Assembly: GCF_002906165.1 (NCBI RefSeq)
Contig: NZ_PPCN01000001.1
Location: 1,054,001-1,118,000, forward strand
Origin: Roseibium marinum
GTDB taxonomy: Bacteria; Pseudomonadota; Alphaproteobacteria; Rhizobiales; Stappiaceae
Direction: 5' to 3'
Length of the DNA stretch: 64,000 nt
The translations under genes and the position numbers were made by a program. The notes beneath the pieces were generated by a model. That model was given only the letters and a program-made list of their open reading frames with translations. It was not told where the DNA came from and made no database searches. This document shows, piece after piece, positions 1 to 9,441 of the stretch (position 1 is its first letter; every line of letters starts with the position of its first letter).

Positions 1-487
1 TTTTCGTGAGTTCCGCTTCGCTGACCACGAAACCGCCGCCGATGGAATAATAGACGAAGCTGTCGATAACGGTCCCGGACACATCGAGAAGTTCAAAGGT
101 CATGCCGTTCGCGTGCAGCGGCAAGGACGGACCGTAGTCGAAAATAACGTCCCGGTCGGGAAGGAATGCCAGTTCGGGCAGACCGGGGATCCGCAGCCGT
201 TTTTCCTTTTCCAGGACGTCGAGCATCGGGTCGACCTGATCGGGATCGAGACTGTCCGGTCTGGCCCCCAGAAGCCCCAGGCAGACGGCCTTGTCCGTCG
301 CATGGCCTTTTCCGGTGAAGGCGAGCGAGCCGTGCAGGGTGACGGTCAAACGCGCCGCCTTTGCTTGCGCACCTGCAAGTCCCCGGGCCCGGTCCAGGTA
401 GCGGTGGACCGCGACCATCGGCCCGACGGTGTGGGAGCTCGAGGGGCCGATGCCGACTTTGAAAATATCGAAGACGCTGATGAACAT
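1..487 (-). CDS. sdaA: L-serine ammonia-lyase (serine dehydratase), N-terminal part
   Basis: This gene runs off the left edge, so only about the first 162 residues are present. The start ATG is at 487-485 and the protein opens MFISVFDIFKVGIGPSSSH. The phrase IGPSSSHTVGPM is the hallmark of the SdaA beta domain of iron-sulfur L-serine dehydratases, which convert L-serine to pyruvate and ammonia in the cytosol. The 4Fe-4S cysteines lie in the C-terminal domain outside the window, so integrity cannot be judged. It is transcribed divergently from kynU across about 250 bases with no further gene. Family assignment is firm; isozyme identity is not tested. Confidence 0.92.
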   Translation of the reverse strand, partial: MFISVFDIFKVGIGPSSSHTVGPMVAVHRYLDRARGLAGAQAKAARLTVTLHGSLAFTGKGHATDKAVCLGLLGARPDSLDPDQVDPMLDVLEKEKRLRIPGLPELAFLPDRDVIFDYGPSLPLHANGMTFELLDVSGTVIDSFVYYSIGGGFVVSEAELTK

Positions 488-735
488 CCGATCCGCACTG
501 CCTGTCTCTTCCAAGCTGACCCTGCCAGCACTCTTTTCAGGGTAACAGATAGTCCTTTGTGCAAGAGCGTTCAAACGGGCAATTTTGTGTTGTTTGCGAC
601 ATTGCCCGAAACACTCCTTTCCGAAGTCCGCTTGGGCGGGAACAAATCCACACCGGCACTGTTGTTTGCGAAAAGACGCTTTGATAGCTTGCCGCTCCCT
701 TCAGGGGCCCGGCCCCTGGCAGCCAGGAGTATCCG

Positions 736-1956
736 ATGACCGCGCAGCACCCATCCGATGTGCAGGACGTTCTGAAGTCCAGAAAAGACGCCTTCCTGAT
801 CCCGGAGGGGATCATCTACCTGGATGGAAATTCCCTCGGTGTGCTGCCGCGTCACGTGCCGGCGCGCCTCAACGAGGTGGTGACGCAGGAATGGGGCGCC
901 AGCCTGATCACCGCCTGGAACACCCATGGCTGGATCGACCTGCCGGCCCGCACGGGCGATCGCATAGGCAAGCTGATGGGGGCGCCCGCCGGCACCTGCA
1001 TTGCCTGCGACAGCACCTCGGTCAATGTCTTCAAGGTTCTGTCGGCGGCGCTTTCTCTGCGCCCGGACCGCAAGGTCATTCTGTCGGATACTGGAAACTT
1101 CCCGACCGACCTTTATGTGGCCTCCGGGCTGAAGGATCTGCTGGCGAGGAGGTACGAACTCAAGGTGGTCGCACCGGAGGAGGTCAGGGCGGCGATCACC
1201 GCGGACGTGGCCGTTCTTATGCTGACACAGGTCGATTACCGGACCGGCCGCCTCCATGACATGGAAGACCTGACGCGGACGGCTCACGCCGCCGGTGCGC
1301 TCGCCATCTGGGATCTGGCACATTCCGCCGGGGCCTTACCGGTCGATCTTGCCGGGGCGAAAGCGGATTTCGCTGTCGGCTGCGGCTACAAATATCTCAA
1401 CGGCGGCCCCGGCGCTCCGGCCTTTCTGTATGTCTCGCCCGAGCATCTGGACAAGGTCACTTCACCGCTCACCGGGTGGATGGGTCATGAGGCGCCCTTC
1501 GCCTTCGACCTGGATTACCGTCCGGTCTCGGGCATCGGCCGGATGACGGTGGGAACACCCGCGGTCCTGTCGCTGTCCGGCCTTTATGCGGCGCTCGACC
1601 TCTTCGAGGATGTCGACATGGCCGATATCCGCCGGAAGTCGATTTCCCTGAGCGAGTTATTCATCGCGGAGGTCGAGGCCAGGTGCCCGCGGCTTGAACT
1701 GGCAAGTCCGCGGAACCCGCAAACCCGGGGCAGCCAGGTATCTTTCCGTTTCAAGGAAGGCTACGCGGTGATGCAGGCGTTGATCGCCAGGGGGGTGATC
1801 GGAGATTTCCGCGCACCGGACGTGATGCGGTTCGGCTTCACGCCGCTCTACCTGTCGCACCAGGACATTATCGACGCGGTCGCGATCCTCGCGGACATTC
1901 TGGATACGCAAAGCTGGGACCGGCCGGAATTCAAAACCAGGGCCAAGGTCACATAG
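736..1956 (+). CDS. kynU: Kynureninase
   Basis: A 406-residue PLP enzyme, the usual length for kynureninase, which cleaves L-kynurenine to anthranilate and L-alanine in tryptophan catabolism. The N-terminal YLDGNSLG motif, the PLP-contacting aspartate in IWDLAHSAGA (about residue 193) and the Schiff-base lysine in CGYKYLNGGPG (about residue 219) are all present. No kynA or kynB lies next to it, so the rest of the pathway must be elsewhere. It is divergent from sdaA, another amino-acid degrading gene that yields pyruvate. Its 3' end overlaps the end of the convergent GGDEF-EAL gene by 8 bases, leaving no room for a terminator between them. Confidence 0.95.
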   Translation: MTAQHPSDVQDVLKSRKDAFLIPEGIIYLDGNSLGVLPRHVPARLNEVVTQEWGASLITAWNTHGWIDLPARTGDRIGKLMGAPAGTCIACDSTSVNVFKVLSAALSLRPDRKVILSDTGNFPTDLYVASGLKDLLARRYELKVVAPEEVRAAITADVAVLMLTQVDYRTGRLHDMEDLTRTAHAAGALAIWDLAHSAGALPVDLAGAKADFAVGCGYKYLNGGPGAPAFLYVSPEHLDKVTSPLTGWMGHEAPFAFDLDYRPVSGIGRMTVGTPAVLSLSGLYAALDLFEDVDMADIRRKSISLSELFIAEVEARCPRLELASPRNPQTRGSQVSFRFKEGYAVMQALIARGVIGDFRAPDVMRFGFTPLYLSHQDIIDAVAILADILDTQSWDRPEFKTRAKVT

Positions 1957-4126
1957 AAGCGATTTGCACCTGTGTTTCCAGCATCGACAGGAATCGCTCC
2001 TCAGGAACGGGTTTTGAGTAAAGATAGCCCTGGAACAGGTGGCAGCCGTTTTCCAGCAGCCAGGCCCGCTGTTCGATCGTTTCCACACCTTCGGCGACCA
2101 CTTCCGCGCCGAGTGCGTTGGCCAGGGACAGGATCAGCTTCACGATTGCTCCGCCGGAGGCGATGTCATTCATGAACATCCGGTCGATCTTGATGCCGTC
2201 GATCGGATAGTTGTGGAGATAGGCGAGGTTGGAATAGCCGGCGCCGAAATCGTCGATGACGATCCGGTAGCCCGTCCTTTTCAGCAGGGAGAGCGTTTCG
2301 AAGGCATTGGGGATGTCGCCAAGGAGAACGCTTTCCGTCAGCTCCAGGGAAATCATTTCAGGATTGCAGCCGGTCTCCTCCGGCAGGGCCCGCATATGGG
2401 TCACGAAATGCGGGTCGGAGAGTTGCCTCGGGGATACGTTGAGCGAAAGCGGCACGTCGTAGTTCAGGCGCGCGAGCCGCGCCTGCATGTGCGCCACTTG
2501 GCGGTTTACCCACAGGCCGATCTCGTTGATGAGACCGGTTTCCTCGGCAATCGGTATGAATTCATCCGGGTAGATGAGGCCCTTTTCCGGATGACACCAG
2601 CGGATCAGGGCTTCGGCGGAGATCACCCTGTCGGTCAGAGTTGAGGCGATCGGCTGATACTCCAGCGTGAATTCATTCACCTGGATCGCGCGTTCGAGAT
2701 CCTTCTTGATCGCCAGATGCTCGTCCCGCAGATGCCGCATCTGTTGCTGGAACCGCACGCATTTGTCCATCGGGTCCGTCTTGGCCTGATAGAGCGCGAG
2801 ATCGGCATGGCGCATGAGATTATCGATGCTGACACCGTCCTCCGGATAATGCGTATAGCCGATGCTGAGGCCGACGCGTCTCGGCTTGCCGTCGATCATC
2901 TGGGGTTTCGAGAAAGCCTGAAGGAGCCCCTGGCCGAACCAGTCTGACCTGTCTGAACCGGATTTTTCCAGATGGCAGATCAGAAACTCGTCACCGCCCA
3001 GCCGTGCCACGATGTCATCCGGCTCCGCCAGTTGCTTCAGCTTTTCCGCAACAAGTTGCAGCAGGCTGTCGCCGGCGGCATGGCCCTGGGTGTCGTTGAC
3101 CATCTTGAAGTCGTCCAGGTCCACCAGATAAAGCGTCGCCGTCTGGCCCCTGTCCGCCGCCGTCTGCAAAACCTGAGCGAGCCGCTCCTGAAGGTACGTC
3201 CGGTTGGACAGGCCCGTCAGCGTGTCATGACTTGCCAGAAATTGCGCCCGTTCCTTGGTTTCATGCAGTTCGGTGACGTCGATTTCACTTACGAGATAAG
3301 CCGGCTGTCCGGACACGGCATCCTGGCAGGAGCGGATCGTCAGTTCGTGCCAGCGCGGCCCGGCGCTTGTCCTGACCCTGGCGACACGTCCCGAGGTGCG
3401 GTCCCGCTCCACAAGCTCCAGGAACTTGCGGGCATCCCGCGGCTCGACGAAGTGGCCGTGAAACGGGTTGTCGAGCGAGTGGCACACGGCCCGCGCGGCG
3501 GTGTTCCTGTAAAGAGGTGTACCGTCTGTCGAATAAAGCGAAATCATCACGGTGGTATGCGTCAGGGCTTCCGCGCTTCTGAGGGTTTCCGGCTGCTGTT
3601 CGTGATGTTCGCGCGCTTCACAGAGCAGGCCCATGCGGCCATCGACCAGCCTGATCCCGCTCATGTTCATTTGCAAGACCTTCGGCTTGCCCTTGGGATA
3701 GAGCGTCCAGATTTCGGAAAAGCTCACATCGTGCCTGCAAAAATCCTGCTGATATTGCCGCAGCCGTTCTTCCACCGATGGAGACATGTCTTCGGCCAGA
3801 TCGCGGGAGCGGAGTTCTTCAAGGCTGGCGGCTTCGGTAACTTCCAGGGTCTTGCGGTTCGCCCAAAGGAAGCGCTTGTTGTCGAAATCGAAGATCCAGA
3901 CGGCGGTATCGAGCCGGTCGTAAATCGTTGCTATGAGGTCCGAATCGATCTTGCCGCCAGCGATACCGTAGGACGACGCTTCGCGGTTCTCTTCCGGCTC
4001 AAGGCACGCATTCCCGGAAAGATCAGGATAGTCCTGCAGTTTTTCCTCCACGGTTGATATTCTGCCGGGACGATGTCCGGTCGGTTTTCTGCCTGCCGCC
4101 GTGCGCCGCGCTTTTCTCAAGAGCAA
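1949..4126 (-). CDS. PAS-GGDEF-EAL cyclic-di-GMP signalling protein
   Basis: About 725 residues with no clear transmembrane segment, so probably cytosolic. Two PAS-like regions (about residues 65-170 and 185-290) precede a GGDEF domain (motif RLGGDEF at about 375-381) and an EAL domain (AEALIRW at about 504-510). The EAL catalytic set looks complete: ELTES, DDFGAGYSN, IKIDR, EGVET and the final QGYLYSKP. Both cyclase and phosphodiesterase activities are therefore possible. No RxxD inhibitory site sits just before GGDEF. The listed start is TTG; a GTG (GTGGAGGAAAAA, about 25 codons in) is an alternative, and neither has a strong ribosome binding site. Signal sensed by the PAS domains is unknown. 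Confidence 0.9.
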   Translation of the reverse strand: MLLRKARRTAAGRKPTGHRPGRISTVEEKLQDYPDLSGNACLEPEENREASSYGIAGGKIDSDLIATIYDRLDTAVWIFDFDNKRFLWANRKTLEVTEAASLEELRSRDLAEDMSPSVEERLRQYQQDFCRHDVSFSEIWTLYPKGKPKVLQMNMSGIRLVDGRMGLLCEAREHHEQQPETLRSAEALTHTTVMISLYSTDGTPLYRNTAARAVCHSLDNPFHGHFVEPRDARKFLELVERDRTSGRVARVRTSAGPRWHELTIRSCQDAVSGQPAYLVSEIDVTELHETKERAQFLASHDTLTGLSNRTYLQERLAQVLQTAADRGQTATLYLVDLDDFKMVNDTQGHAAGDSLLQLVAEKLKQLAEPDDIVARLGGDEFLICHLEKSGSDRSDWFGQGLLQAFSKPQMIDGKPRRVGLSIGYTHYPEDGVSIDNLMRHADLALYQAKTDPMDKCVRFQQQMRHLRDEHLAIKKDLERAIQVNEFTLEYQPIASTLTDRVISAEALIRWCHPEKGLIYPDEFIPIAEETGLINEIGLWVNRQVAHMQARLARLNYDVPLSLNVSPRQLSDPHFVTHMRALPEETGCNPEMISLELTESVLLGDIPNAFETLSLLKRTGYRIVIDDFGAGYSNLAYLHNYPIDGIKIDRMFMNDIASGGAIVKLILSLANALGAEVVAEGVETIEQRAWLLENGCHLFQGYLYSKPVPEERFLSMLETQVQIASM

Positions 4127-4716
4127 TGTTCGTAAAATCTCCGTTCAATTTCAATTGAGAATAACCATAAGGAAGGCAACGCAAATATCGCAAGCGGTAG
4201 TTATTTATAAAGTGAATTCTCTTTATTGTAAAAAATATCAATGTCAAGTTGCAGTTTAATTGAACAAATAATCTGCTTCTCTTTGCTTTTGAAGGCAACT
4301 GAAATAAGTGTCTGTCCACCGGAACGAGTAAAATCCGGTATATACACTTTCTGTTGTTTCGTGAGTGCGTCAGGCTTGCCAGCACAAACAGCCTGCGGAC
4401 ATAAATAATGTCGCTGCTGGCCGTTCATGCACGCGGCTTACCGGGGTGGATATGCCCCCCTTGGCCCGGAAATATCCAAAAATCTTCCGAGGCACAGGAT
4501 TGCCCGTTCCCGGGATTTGCGGATTCTGGAAAATCTTGCTCTTTCTGCTGTTGAACCCGGTGATTTTGAGTTGATTGCGCTGTTAATGAAGTTAGAAGAT
4601 CTTGATGCCGCGCCGGTACGGGCCATTCTGCGTCCTCTCCGCCAAGCCTGAAAACAGGTAAGCCGTGGCCAAAAGGTAATATGAAAGACCGCTACGGGGG
4701 GCGGCGAGGAGACTGA
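4127..4716. other. Intergenic region with an AT-rich stretch
   Basis: This 590-base space separates the divergently transcribed GGDEF-EAL gene and the ABC importer operon. Roughly 4180-4360 is clearly AT-rich compared with its surroundings and probably holds promoters for one or both sides. An open frame at 4427-4651 (74 codons, ending shortly before the importer) has a plausible helical C-terminal half but no recognisable family and no good ribosome binding site. I leave it uncalled. No hairpin terminator is evident. Confidence 0.4.
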
Positions 4717-5487
4717 ATGCTTGAGCTTGATCGGCTCGTAATGGATTTCGGAAGGTTCCGGGCGGTAAACAACTGCTCGTTTCGTGTCGAGGAAGGCAGC
4801 ATCACCGGACTGATCGGGCCCAACGGGGCCGGAAAGACCACGCTGTTCAATCTGATCGCGGGTGCATTTCACCCGACCAGCGGCAGGATCCGGTTCCTGG
4901 GTGAGGATGTCACCGGACTGGCGAGCCACCAGCTGTTTCACAAGGGACTGGTCCGCACCTTTCAGATACCGCATGAATTTCATAAGCTTACGACGCTGGA
5001 AAACCTGATGATGGTGCCGCCGTCCCAGCCCGGCGAGAGCCTGTTCTCCAACTGGTTCGCCTGGCGCAGGGTCAGCTCGGCGGAGCGCGATGTGGAGCGT
5101 CGGGCCTATGAAACCCTGGAGTTCCTTGAGTTGACGCAAGTCGCTCACGAACCGGCGGGCAACCTGTCCGGCGGACAGAAGAAGCTTCTGGAACTTGGCC
5201 GCACCATGATGACCGATGCGAAGCTGGTGCTGCTGGATGAACCGGCGGCTGGCGTCAACAGGACGTTGCTGCGCAAGCTGGAAACCAAGATCGAGATCCT
5301 GAACCGGGACCGCGGATATACGTTCATCCTCATCGAGCATGACATGGAGATGATCGAGAAACTGTGCGCGCCGGTCATCTGCATGGCGGAGGGTCGGGTG
5401 CTGATCGAAGGCGATTTCGAGACCGTGCGCTCCAACCCGCAGGTGCTGGAAGCCTATCTGGGCGAGACCACGGGAGACGCGGCATGA
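4717..5487 (+). CDS. livG: ABC transporter ATP-binding protein, LivG type
   Basis: A 256-residue ATPase of the branched-chain amino acid (HAAT) importer family. Walker A is GPNGAGKTT (residues 34-42), the signature LSGGQ is at about 150-154 and Walker B is LVLLDEP at about 170-176, followed by the IEHDM switch histidine. It powers the importer encoded by the next four genes, sitting on the cytosolic face of the permeases. The ATG follows a GAGGAGA ribosome binding site. Its stop overlaps the next start by four bases (ATGA), which indicates translational coupling. Substrate is not proved: this family also carries urea, amides and other amino acids. Confidence 0.92.
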   Translation: MLELDRLVMDFGRFRAVNNCSFRVEEGSITGLIGPNGAGKTTLFNLIAGAFHPTSGRIRFLGEDVTGLASHQLFHKGLVRTFQIPHEFHKLTTLENLMMVPPSQPGESLFSNWFAWRRVSSAERDVERRAYETLEFLELTQVAHEPAGNLSGGQKKLLELGRTMMTDAKLVLLDEPAAGVNRTLLRKLETKIEILNRDRGYTFILIEHDMEMIEKLCAPVICMAEGRVLIEGDFETVRSNPQVLEAYLGETTGDAA

Positions 5488-6191
5488 ACGCGCTTCTGTC
5501 GATGGAAAGCCTCACTGGCGGTTACGGTGACGCGGACATCCTGCTGGACGTTTCCCTGCACGTGAACCCGGACGAGATCGTCGCCATCGTCGGCCCGAAC
5601 GGGGCCGGCAAGTCCACAGCGATGAAATCGGTCTTCGGCCTCTTGACGATCCGCGGCGGCAAGATGCTGTTCGACGGCGACGACATCACACGGTGGGCGC
5701 CGAACCGCATTGTCCAGCGCGGCATCTGTTATGTGCCGCAGGTCGACAACATCTTCCGGGAAATGTCGATCCACGAAAACCTGGAAATGGGCGGATTTCT
5801 GAGAAAAGGCGATCTGTCCGCCGCCTATGACCGGGTCTACACGCTGTTTCCGGACCTGAAGGAGCGCCGCCGCACGCCGGCCGGCAGCCTTTCGGGCGGT
5901 CAGCGCCAGATGGTGGCGATGGGCCGCGCCCTGATGCTGGATCCCAAGCTCCTGCTGCTGGACGAACCGACAGCCGGGCTTTCACCCAGATACATGGAGC
6001 AGATTTTCCAGATCTGCCGCGATGTGAGGGACACCGGCGTTGCCATCCTGCTGGTGGAACAGCATGCCAAACAGGCGCTTGCCTTTGCCGACCGGGGTTA
6101 TGTTCTGGCCGCCGGTAAAAACCGTCATGAAGGCTCGGGCGCCGACCTCCTTGCCGACCGTGAAGTCGCCGAAATGTTTCTGGGAGGCTGA
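5484..6191 (+). CDS. livF: ABC transporter ATP-binding protein, LivF type
   Basis: A 235-residue second ATPase of the same importer. Walker A is GPNGAGKST (residues 37-45), the signature is LSGGQRQ, Walker B is LLLLDEPTAGL, and LLVEQH contains the switch histidine. LivF-type proteins pair with LivG-type proteins as a heterodimer. The start is fixed by the ATGA overlap with the upstream gene. A longer reading frame extends further upstream, but that extension lies inside livG and is out of frame with it. The stop is only five bases before the permease start, so the genes form one operon. Confidence 0.92.
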   Translation: MNALLSMESLTGGYGDADILLDVSLHVNPDEIVAIVGPNGAGKSTAMKSVFGLLTIRGGKMLFDGDDITRWAPNRIVQRGICYVPQVDNIFREMSIHENLEMGGFLRKGDLSAAYDRVYTLFPDLKERRRTPAGSLSGGQRQMVAMGRALMLDPKLLLLDEPTAGLSPRYMEQIFQICRDVRDTGVAILLVEQHAKQALAFADRGYVLAAGKNRHEGSGADLLADREVAEMFLGG

Positions 6192-6196
6192 GCGGC

Positions 6197-7069
6197 ATGG
6201 ATCTCTTCGAACTTCTGAATTTCTACGTCATTCCCGGCATCGTGCTCGGATCCATCTATGCGCTCGGCGCGGTCGGCATCACGCTGATCTTTGCGATCCT
6301 GCGCTATGCGCATCTGGCCCATGGCGACCTGGCAACCTTCGGTGCCTTTGTCGCACTGGCCTGCGTCACCGCCATGGGCGTGCCGCCCCTGGCGGCGCTC
6401 CCCATCGCGATCCTGGTGACCGCCGCGATCGCGGTCGGCATCGACAAGGTGTTTTACGAGCATCTGCGCGAGCGGCCGAAGATCGTCACCGTGATGGCGT
6501 CGCTCGGGATCGCGCTCATGCTGCGCTCCGTCGTTCAGGTCGTTTGGGGCGTCGATACGCAGACCTATTCGCGCGGCATCGTCCGGCCGGAGGATTATTT
6601 CGGTCTGCGCATCCGTGACAGGGAGCTTTATACTGTCGCCGCCTTGATCGTTCTGGTCGGCGGCCTGCAGCTTTTCCTGACAAGGTCCAAATGGGGCAAG
6701 GCGATGCGGGCCATGTCCGACAACCCCAATCTGGCGCTGCTGTCGGGCATCGACAACAGGAAGGTCGTGATGCTGACCTGGGTGATCGCCGGCGGATTGT
6801 GCGCGGCTTCCGGCTTTTTCCTCGGCTACAACACGGAAATCAAGTCGATGATGGGCTGGCACATGCTGCTGCCGATGTTCGCCGCCGCCATTCTCGGCGG
6901 TGTCGGCCGGGTGGAGGGCGCCGTCCTGGGAGGGTTGATCGTCGGCATTGCCGAAGAACTGTCGGTTCTGGTTATCCCGAGCGAATACAAGGCCGCCATG
7001 GCGTTCGCCATATTGCTGTTCATGCTGCTTGTGCGCCCGACCGGGCTGCTCAAGGGCAAGGTATTGTAA
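6197..7069 (+). CDS. livH: ABC transporter permease, LivH type
   Basis: A 290-residue integral membrane protein with about eight hydrophobic segments, the size of LivH. The N-terminal run YVIPGIVLGSIYALGAVGIT and the C-terminal GGVGRVEGAVLGGLIVGIAEE are typical of this permease family. It would form the transport channel with the next gene product. It starts at an ATG five bases after livF and ends 12 bases before the second permease, so it is in the middle of a tightly packed operon. Confidence 0.92.
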   Translation: MDLFELLNFYVIPGIVLGSIYALGAVGITLIFAILRYAHLAHGDLATFGAFVALACVTAMGVPPLAALPIAILVTAAIAVGIDKVFYEHLRERPKIVTVMASLGIALMLRSVVQVVWGVDTQTYSRGIVRPEDYFGLRIRDRELYTVAALIVLVGGLQLFLTRSKWGKAMRAMSDNPNLALLSGIDNRKVVMLTWVIAGGLCAASGFFLGYNTEIKSMMGWHMLLPMFAAAILGGVGRVEGAVLGGLIVGIAEELSVLVIPSEYKAAMAFAILLFMLLVRPTGLLKGKVL

Positions 7070-7081
7070 GGGGGCGCGGAC

Positions 7082-8092
7082 ATGGAATTCCTGGGTCTTG
7101 TAAACTACGCCCTGTTCACGGCGATCTTCATCGCCATCTATGCGCTGCTCGCTCTCGGCCTCAATATCCAATGGGGGTTCGCCGGCCTCTTCAACGCGGG
7201 TATCGCCGGGTTCTTCGCGGTCGGCGCCTATACGTCCGCGGTGCTGACTACACCGGCCGATGACGGCCGGCTCGGCGGGTTCGATCTGCATTTCGTGCTC
7301 GGCTGGATCGGCGCGATGCTGGCGGCGGCACTGGTCGCCTGGCCAATCGGCAAGATATGCCTGCGGTTCCGCTCCGACTACCTGGCGATCGCCTCCATCG
7401 GCGTTGCGGAGATCATCCGCCTGGTGATCAAGTCCGAGGAGGTGGTGACCAACGGCGCCCGCGGGATTTCCGGCATTCCGCGTCCGGCGGGCGATATCGG
7501 CTACACGGAATCGCAAATCGCCTATCTCGTCATCGTGCTGGCCGTGCTGATCGCCGCCTATGTCCTGGTGGAACGCCAGTTCAACGCGCCCTGGGGCCGG
7601 ATGATGCGCGCGATCCGCGACAATGAGGATGCCGCCAAGGCAATGGGCAAGGACGTCGAGTTCCGCCGCCTGGAGGCTTTCATCTTCGGCGCGGCGCTGA
7701 TGGGCCTGGGAGGTGCGCTCTTTGCCCATTTCAACCGTTCTATCACGCCTGAAGCCATCGACCCCATGGTGGCGACCTTCCTAGTCTGGATCATGCTTAT
7801 CCTGGGTGGATCGGGAAACAACCGGGGCGCGATACTCGGCGCTGCGGTTGTATGGATCATCTGGTCCGTTTCAGAGATTGCAACGGACCGCCTTCCGCAT
7901 GAATATGCAATTCAGGCAAAATACATCCGCCTGTTTCTGATCGGCCTCATGCTGCAGCTTGTGCTGCGGTTCAGGCCCGAAGGGTTGCTTCCCGAGCCAC
8001 TGAGAGGCGATCTGAGAGGAAGCCGGCGGACGACGAAATCGGGTGCGGACCACAATCAGGCCCGTTCCACAGGTCCCGAAATTGACTTATGA
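7082..8092 (+). CDS. livM: ABC transporter permease, LivM type
   Basis: A 336-residue membrane protein with many hydrophobic segments and the LivM hallmarks LNIQWGFAGLFNAGIAGFFAVGAYTSA-type N-terminus (split here by family consensus, not copied in full) and LGGSGNNRGAILGA near residue 240. It is the partner of the LivH-type permease. It follows by 12 bases and is separated from the binding-protein gene by 59 bases that contain a strong AGGAGG site for that gene. The C-terminal tail after GLLPEP is hydrophilic and probably cytosolic. Confidence 0.92.
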   Translation: MEFLGLVNYALFTAIFIAIYALLALGLNIQWGFAGLFNAGIAGFFAVGAYTSAVLTTPADDGRLGGFDLHFVLGWIGAMLAAALVAWPIGKICLRFRSDYLAIASIGVAEIIRLVIKSEEVVTNGARGISGIPRPAGDIGYTESQIAYLVIVLAVLIAAYVLVERQFNAPWGRMMRAIRDNEDAAKAMGKDVEFRRLEAFIFGAALMGLGGALFAHFNRSITPEAIDPMVATFLVWIMLILGGSGNNRGAILGAAVVWIIWSVSEIATDRLPHEYAIQAKYIRLFLIGLMLQLVLRFRPEGLLPEPLRGDLRGSRRTTKSGADHNQARSTGPEIDL

Positions 8093-8151
8093 ATGCGGGA
8101 CCCGGAAATCCAGCGACCCGGCAAAGACCGGATAAATGAGGAGGTATTCCA

Positions 8152-9357
8152 ATGAAAACCAAGTTTCTTGCGCTTGCTGCCGGTTTGATGGCCGCTACAG
8201 CCCTGGCGTCCGTCCCCGCGCAGGCCGATGTGAAGATCGGTCTTCTGGGCGGCATTTCCGGTCCGATCGCCGCCATGGCACCGGCGATGATCGACGCGGC
8301 CCAGCTCGCCGTTCAGCAGGTCAATGAACAGGGTGGCATCGGCGACGGCGAAAAGCTCGTCAGTGTGCTCGGCGACAGCGCCTGCAACCCGCAGAACGGC
8401 ACGGATGCGGCCACCAAGGCCGTGAACATCGAAGGCGTCTCCGGCATCGTCGGCCCGCATTGCTCGGGCGCTGTTCTGGCTGCCGCCGGTTCGGTAACCA
8501 TCCCGGCCGGCATCGTCATGATCACGCCGTCCGGCACGTCGCCGGAAATCACCGGCCTGGATGACAAGGGCACCGTGTTCCGCACCGTTCCCTCCGACGA
8601 TTATCAGGGCCGTGCCCTGGCCCGGACACTGAAGGAGCAGGGTTACGGCAAGGTTGCCGTCGCCTATCTCAACAACGACTACGGCACGGGCCTCGCCAAT
8701 GCCTTCAAGGCCGAATATGTCGATGCGCTGAGTGGTGAAATCACCCAGTTCGCCGCTCATGAGGAAGGCAAGGCGTCCTACCGGTCCAACCTCGCCGAAC
8801 TCGCCAAGGGCGGCGCCGACACCCTGGTCATCTTCGACTATGGCGACGGCACCGGCCTCACCATCCTGCGCCAGGCTCTCGAAAATGGGTTCTTCGAAAA
8901 GTTCGTCGGCGGCGACGGCATGAAATCCGACGCGGTCATCAACGAACTCGGCGCCGAGAACCTCGCCACCTTCGTGGCGTCTTCGCCGGTTGGCGAGAAG
9001 TCCGATTCGCTCGACATGTTCAACGAAGCCTTCAAGGGCGTCGGCGGCGACCCGGACGCGATCTTCGCGACCACATCCTACGATGCGGCTTTCCTGATGG
9101 CGCTGGCTCTTGAAAAAGCCGGTGGCAAGAAGGAAGGCGTCGCGGCCGCCATGGTGGAAGTCTCCAACGGCGAAGGCGAAGCCATCCGTCCGGGTGAATG
9201 GAAGAAGGCCAAGGAGCTGATCGCAGCCGGCACAGCCATCGACTACAAGGGCGCGGCGGGCGACCACAACTTCGACGCCAACGGCGACGTCCCGGGCACC
9301 TACGCCCTCTGGGAAGTCGGCTCGAACGGCTACGAACTCGTGATGGAAATGAAGTAA
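8152..9357 (+). CDS. livK: Periplasmic substrate-binding protein of the Liv-type importer
   Basis: A 401-residue secreted binding protein. A Sec signal peptide of about 25 residues ends in VPAQA before DVKIGLLGG. The fold features of the LivJ/LivK family are visible: ISGPIAAMAPAM near the N-terminus, GIVGPHCSG around residue 100, and AYLNNDYGTG. The upstream GAGGAGGTATTCC is a strong ribosome binding site, which fits the high expression of binding proteins. It is the last gene of the operon and is followed by a clean terminator. The ligand could be a branched-chain or other amino acid; sequence alone does not decide. Confidence 0.9.
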   Translation: MKTKFLALAAGLMAATALASVPAQADVKIGLLGGISGPIAAMAPAMIDAAQLAVQQVNEQGGIGDGEKLVSVLGDSACNPQNGTDAATKAVNIEGVSGIVGPHCSGAVLAAAGSVTIPAGIVMITPSGTSPEITGLDDKGTVFRTVPSDDYQGRALARTLKEQGYGKVAVAYLNNDYGTGLANAFKAEYVDALSGEITQFAAHEEGKASYRSNLAELAKGGADTLVIFDYGDGTGLTILRQALENGFFEKFVGGDGMKSDAVINELGAENLATFVASSPVGEKSDSLDMFNEAFKGVGGDPDAIFATTSYDAAFLMALALEKAGGKKEGVAAAMVEVSNGEGEAIRPGEWKKAKELIAAGTAIDYKGAAGDHNFDANGDVPGTYALWEVGSNGYELVMEMK

Positions 9358-9387
9358 TTTCTTCAACTGAGGAATTTGCTTGTGAAG

Positions 9388-9416
9388 CCGGCGGTTCGAA
9401 AGAGCCGCCGGTTTTT
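9388..9416 (+). terminator. Rho-independent terminator of the Liv-type operon
   Basis: A perfect 7-bp stem, CCGGCGG pairing with CCGCCGG, encloses a 10-base loop and is followed by five Ts. It lies 31 bases after the binding-protein stop. Confidence 0.85.
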
Positions 9417-9441
9417 GTTTCGGGAACAATTGCCCTCCTGC

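Noticed and set aside
4427..4651. 74-codon open frame before the Liv-type operon
   Set aside because: No family match and no ribosome binding site; kept only as a note in the intergenic entry.
6125..7729. Long 534-codon minus-strand open frame over the livH/livM region
   Set aside because: It is the antisense shadow of strongly supported permease genes; its composition is arginine/histidine/glutamine-rich as expected from GC-rich antisense, and it has no family motif.
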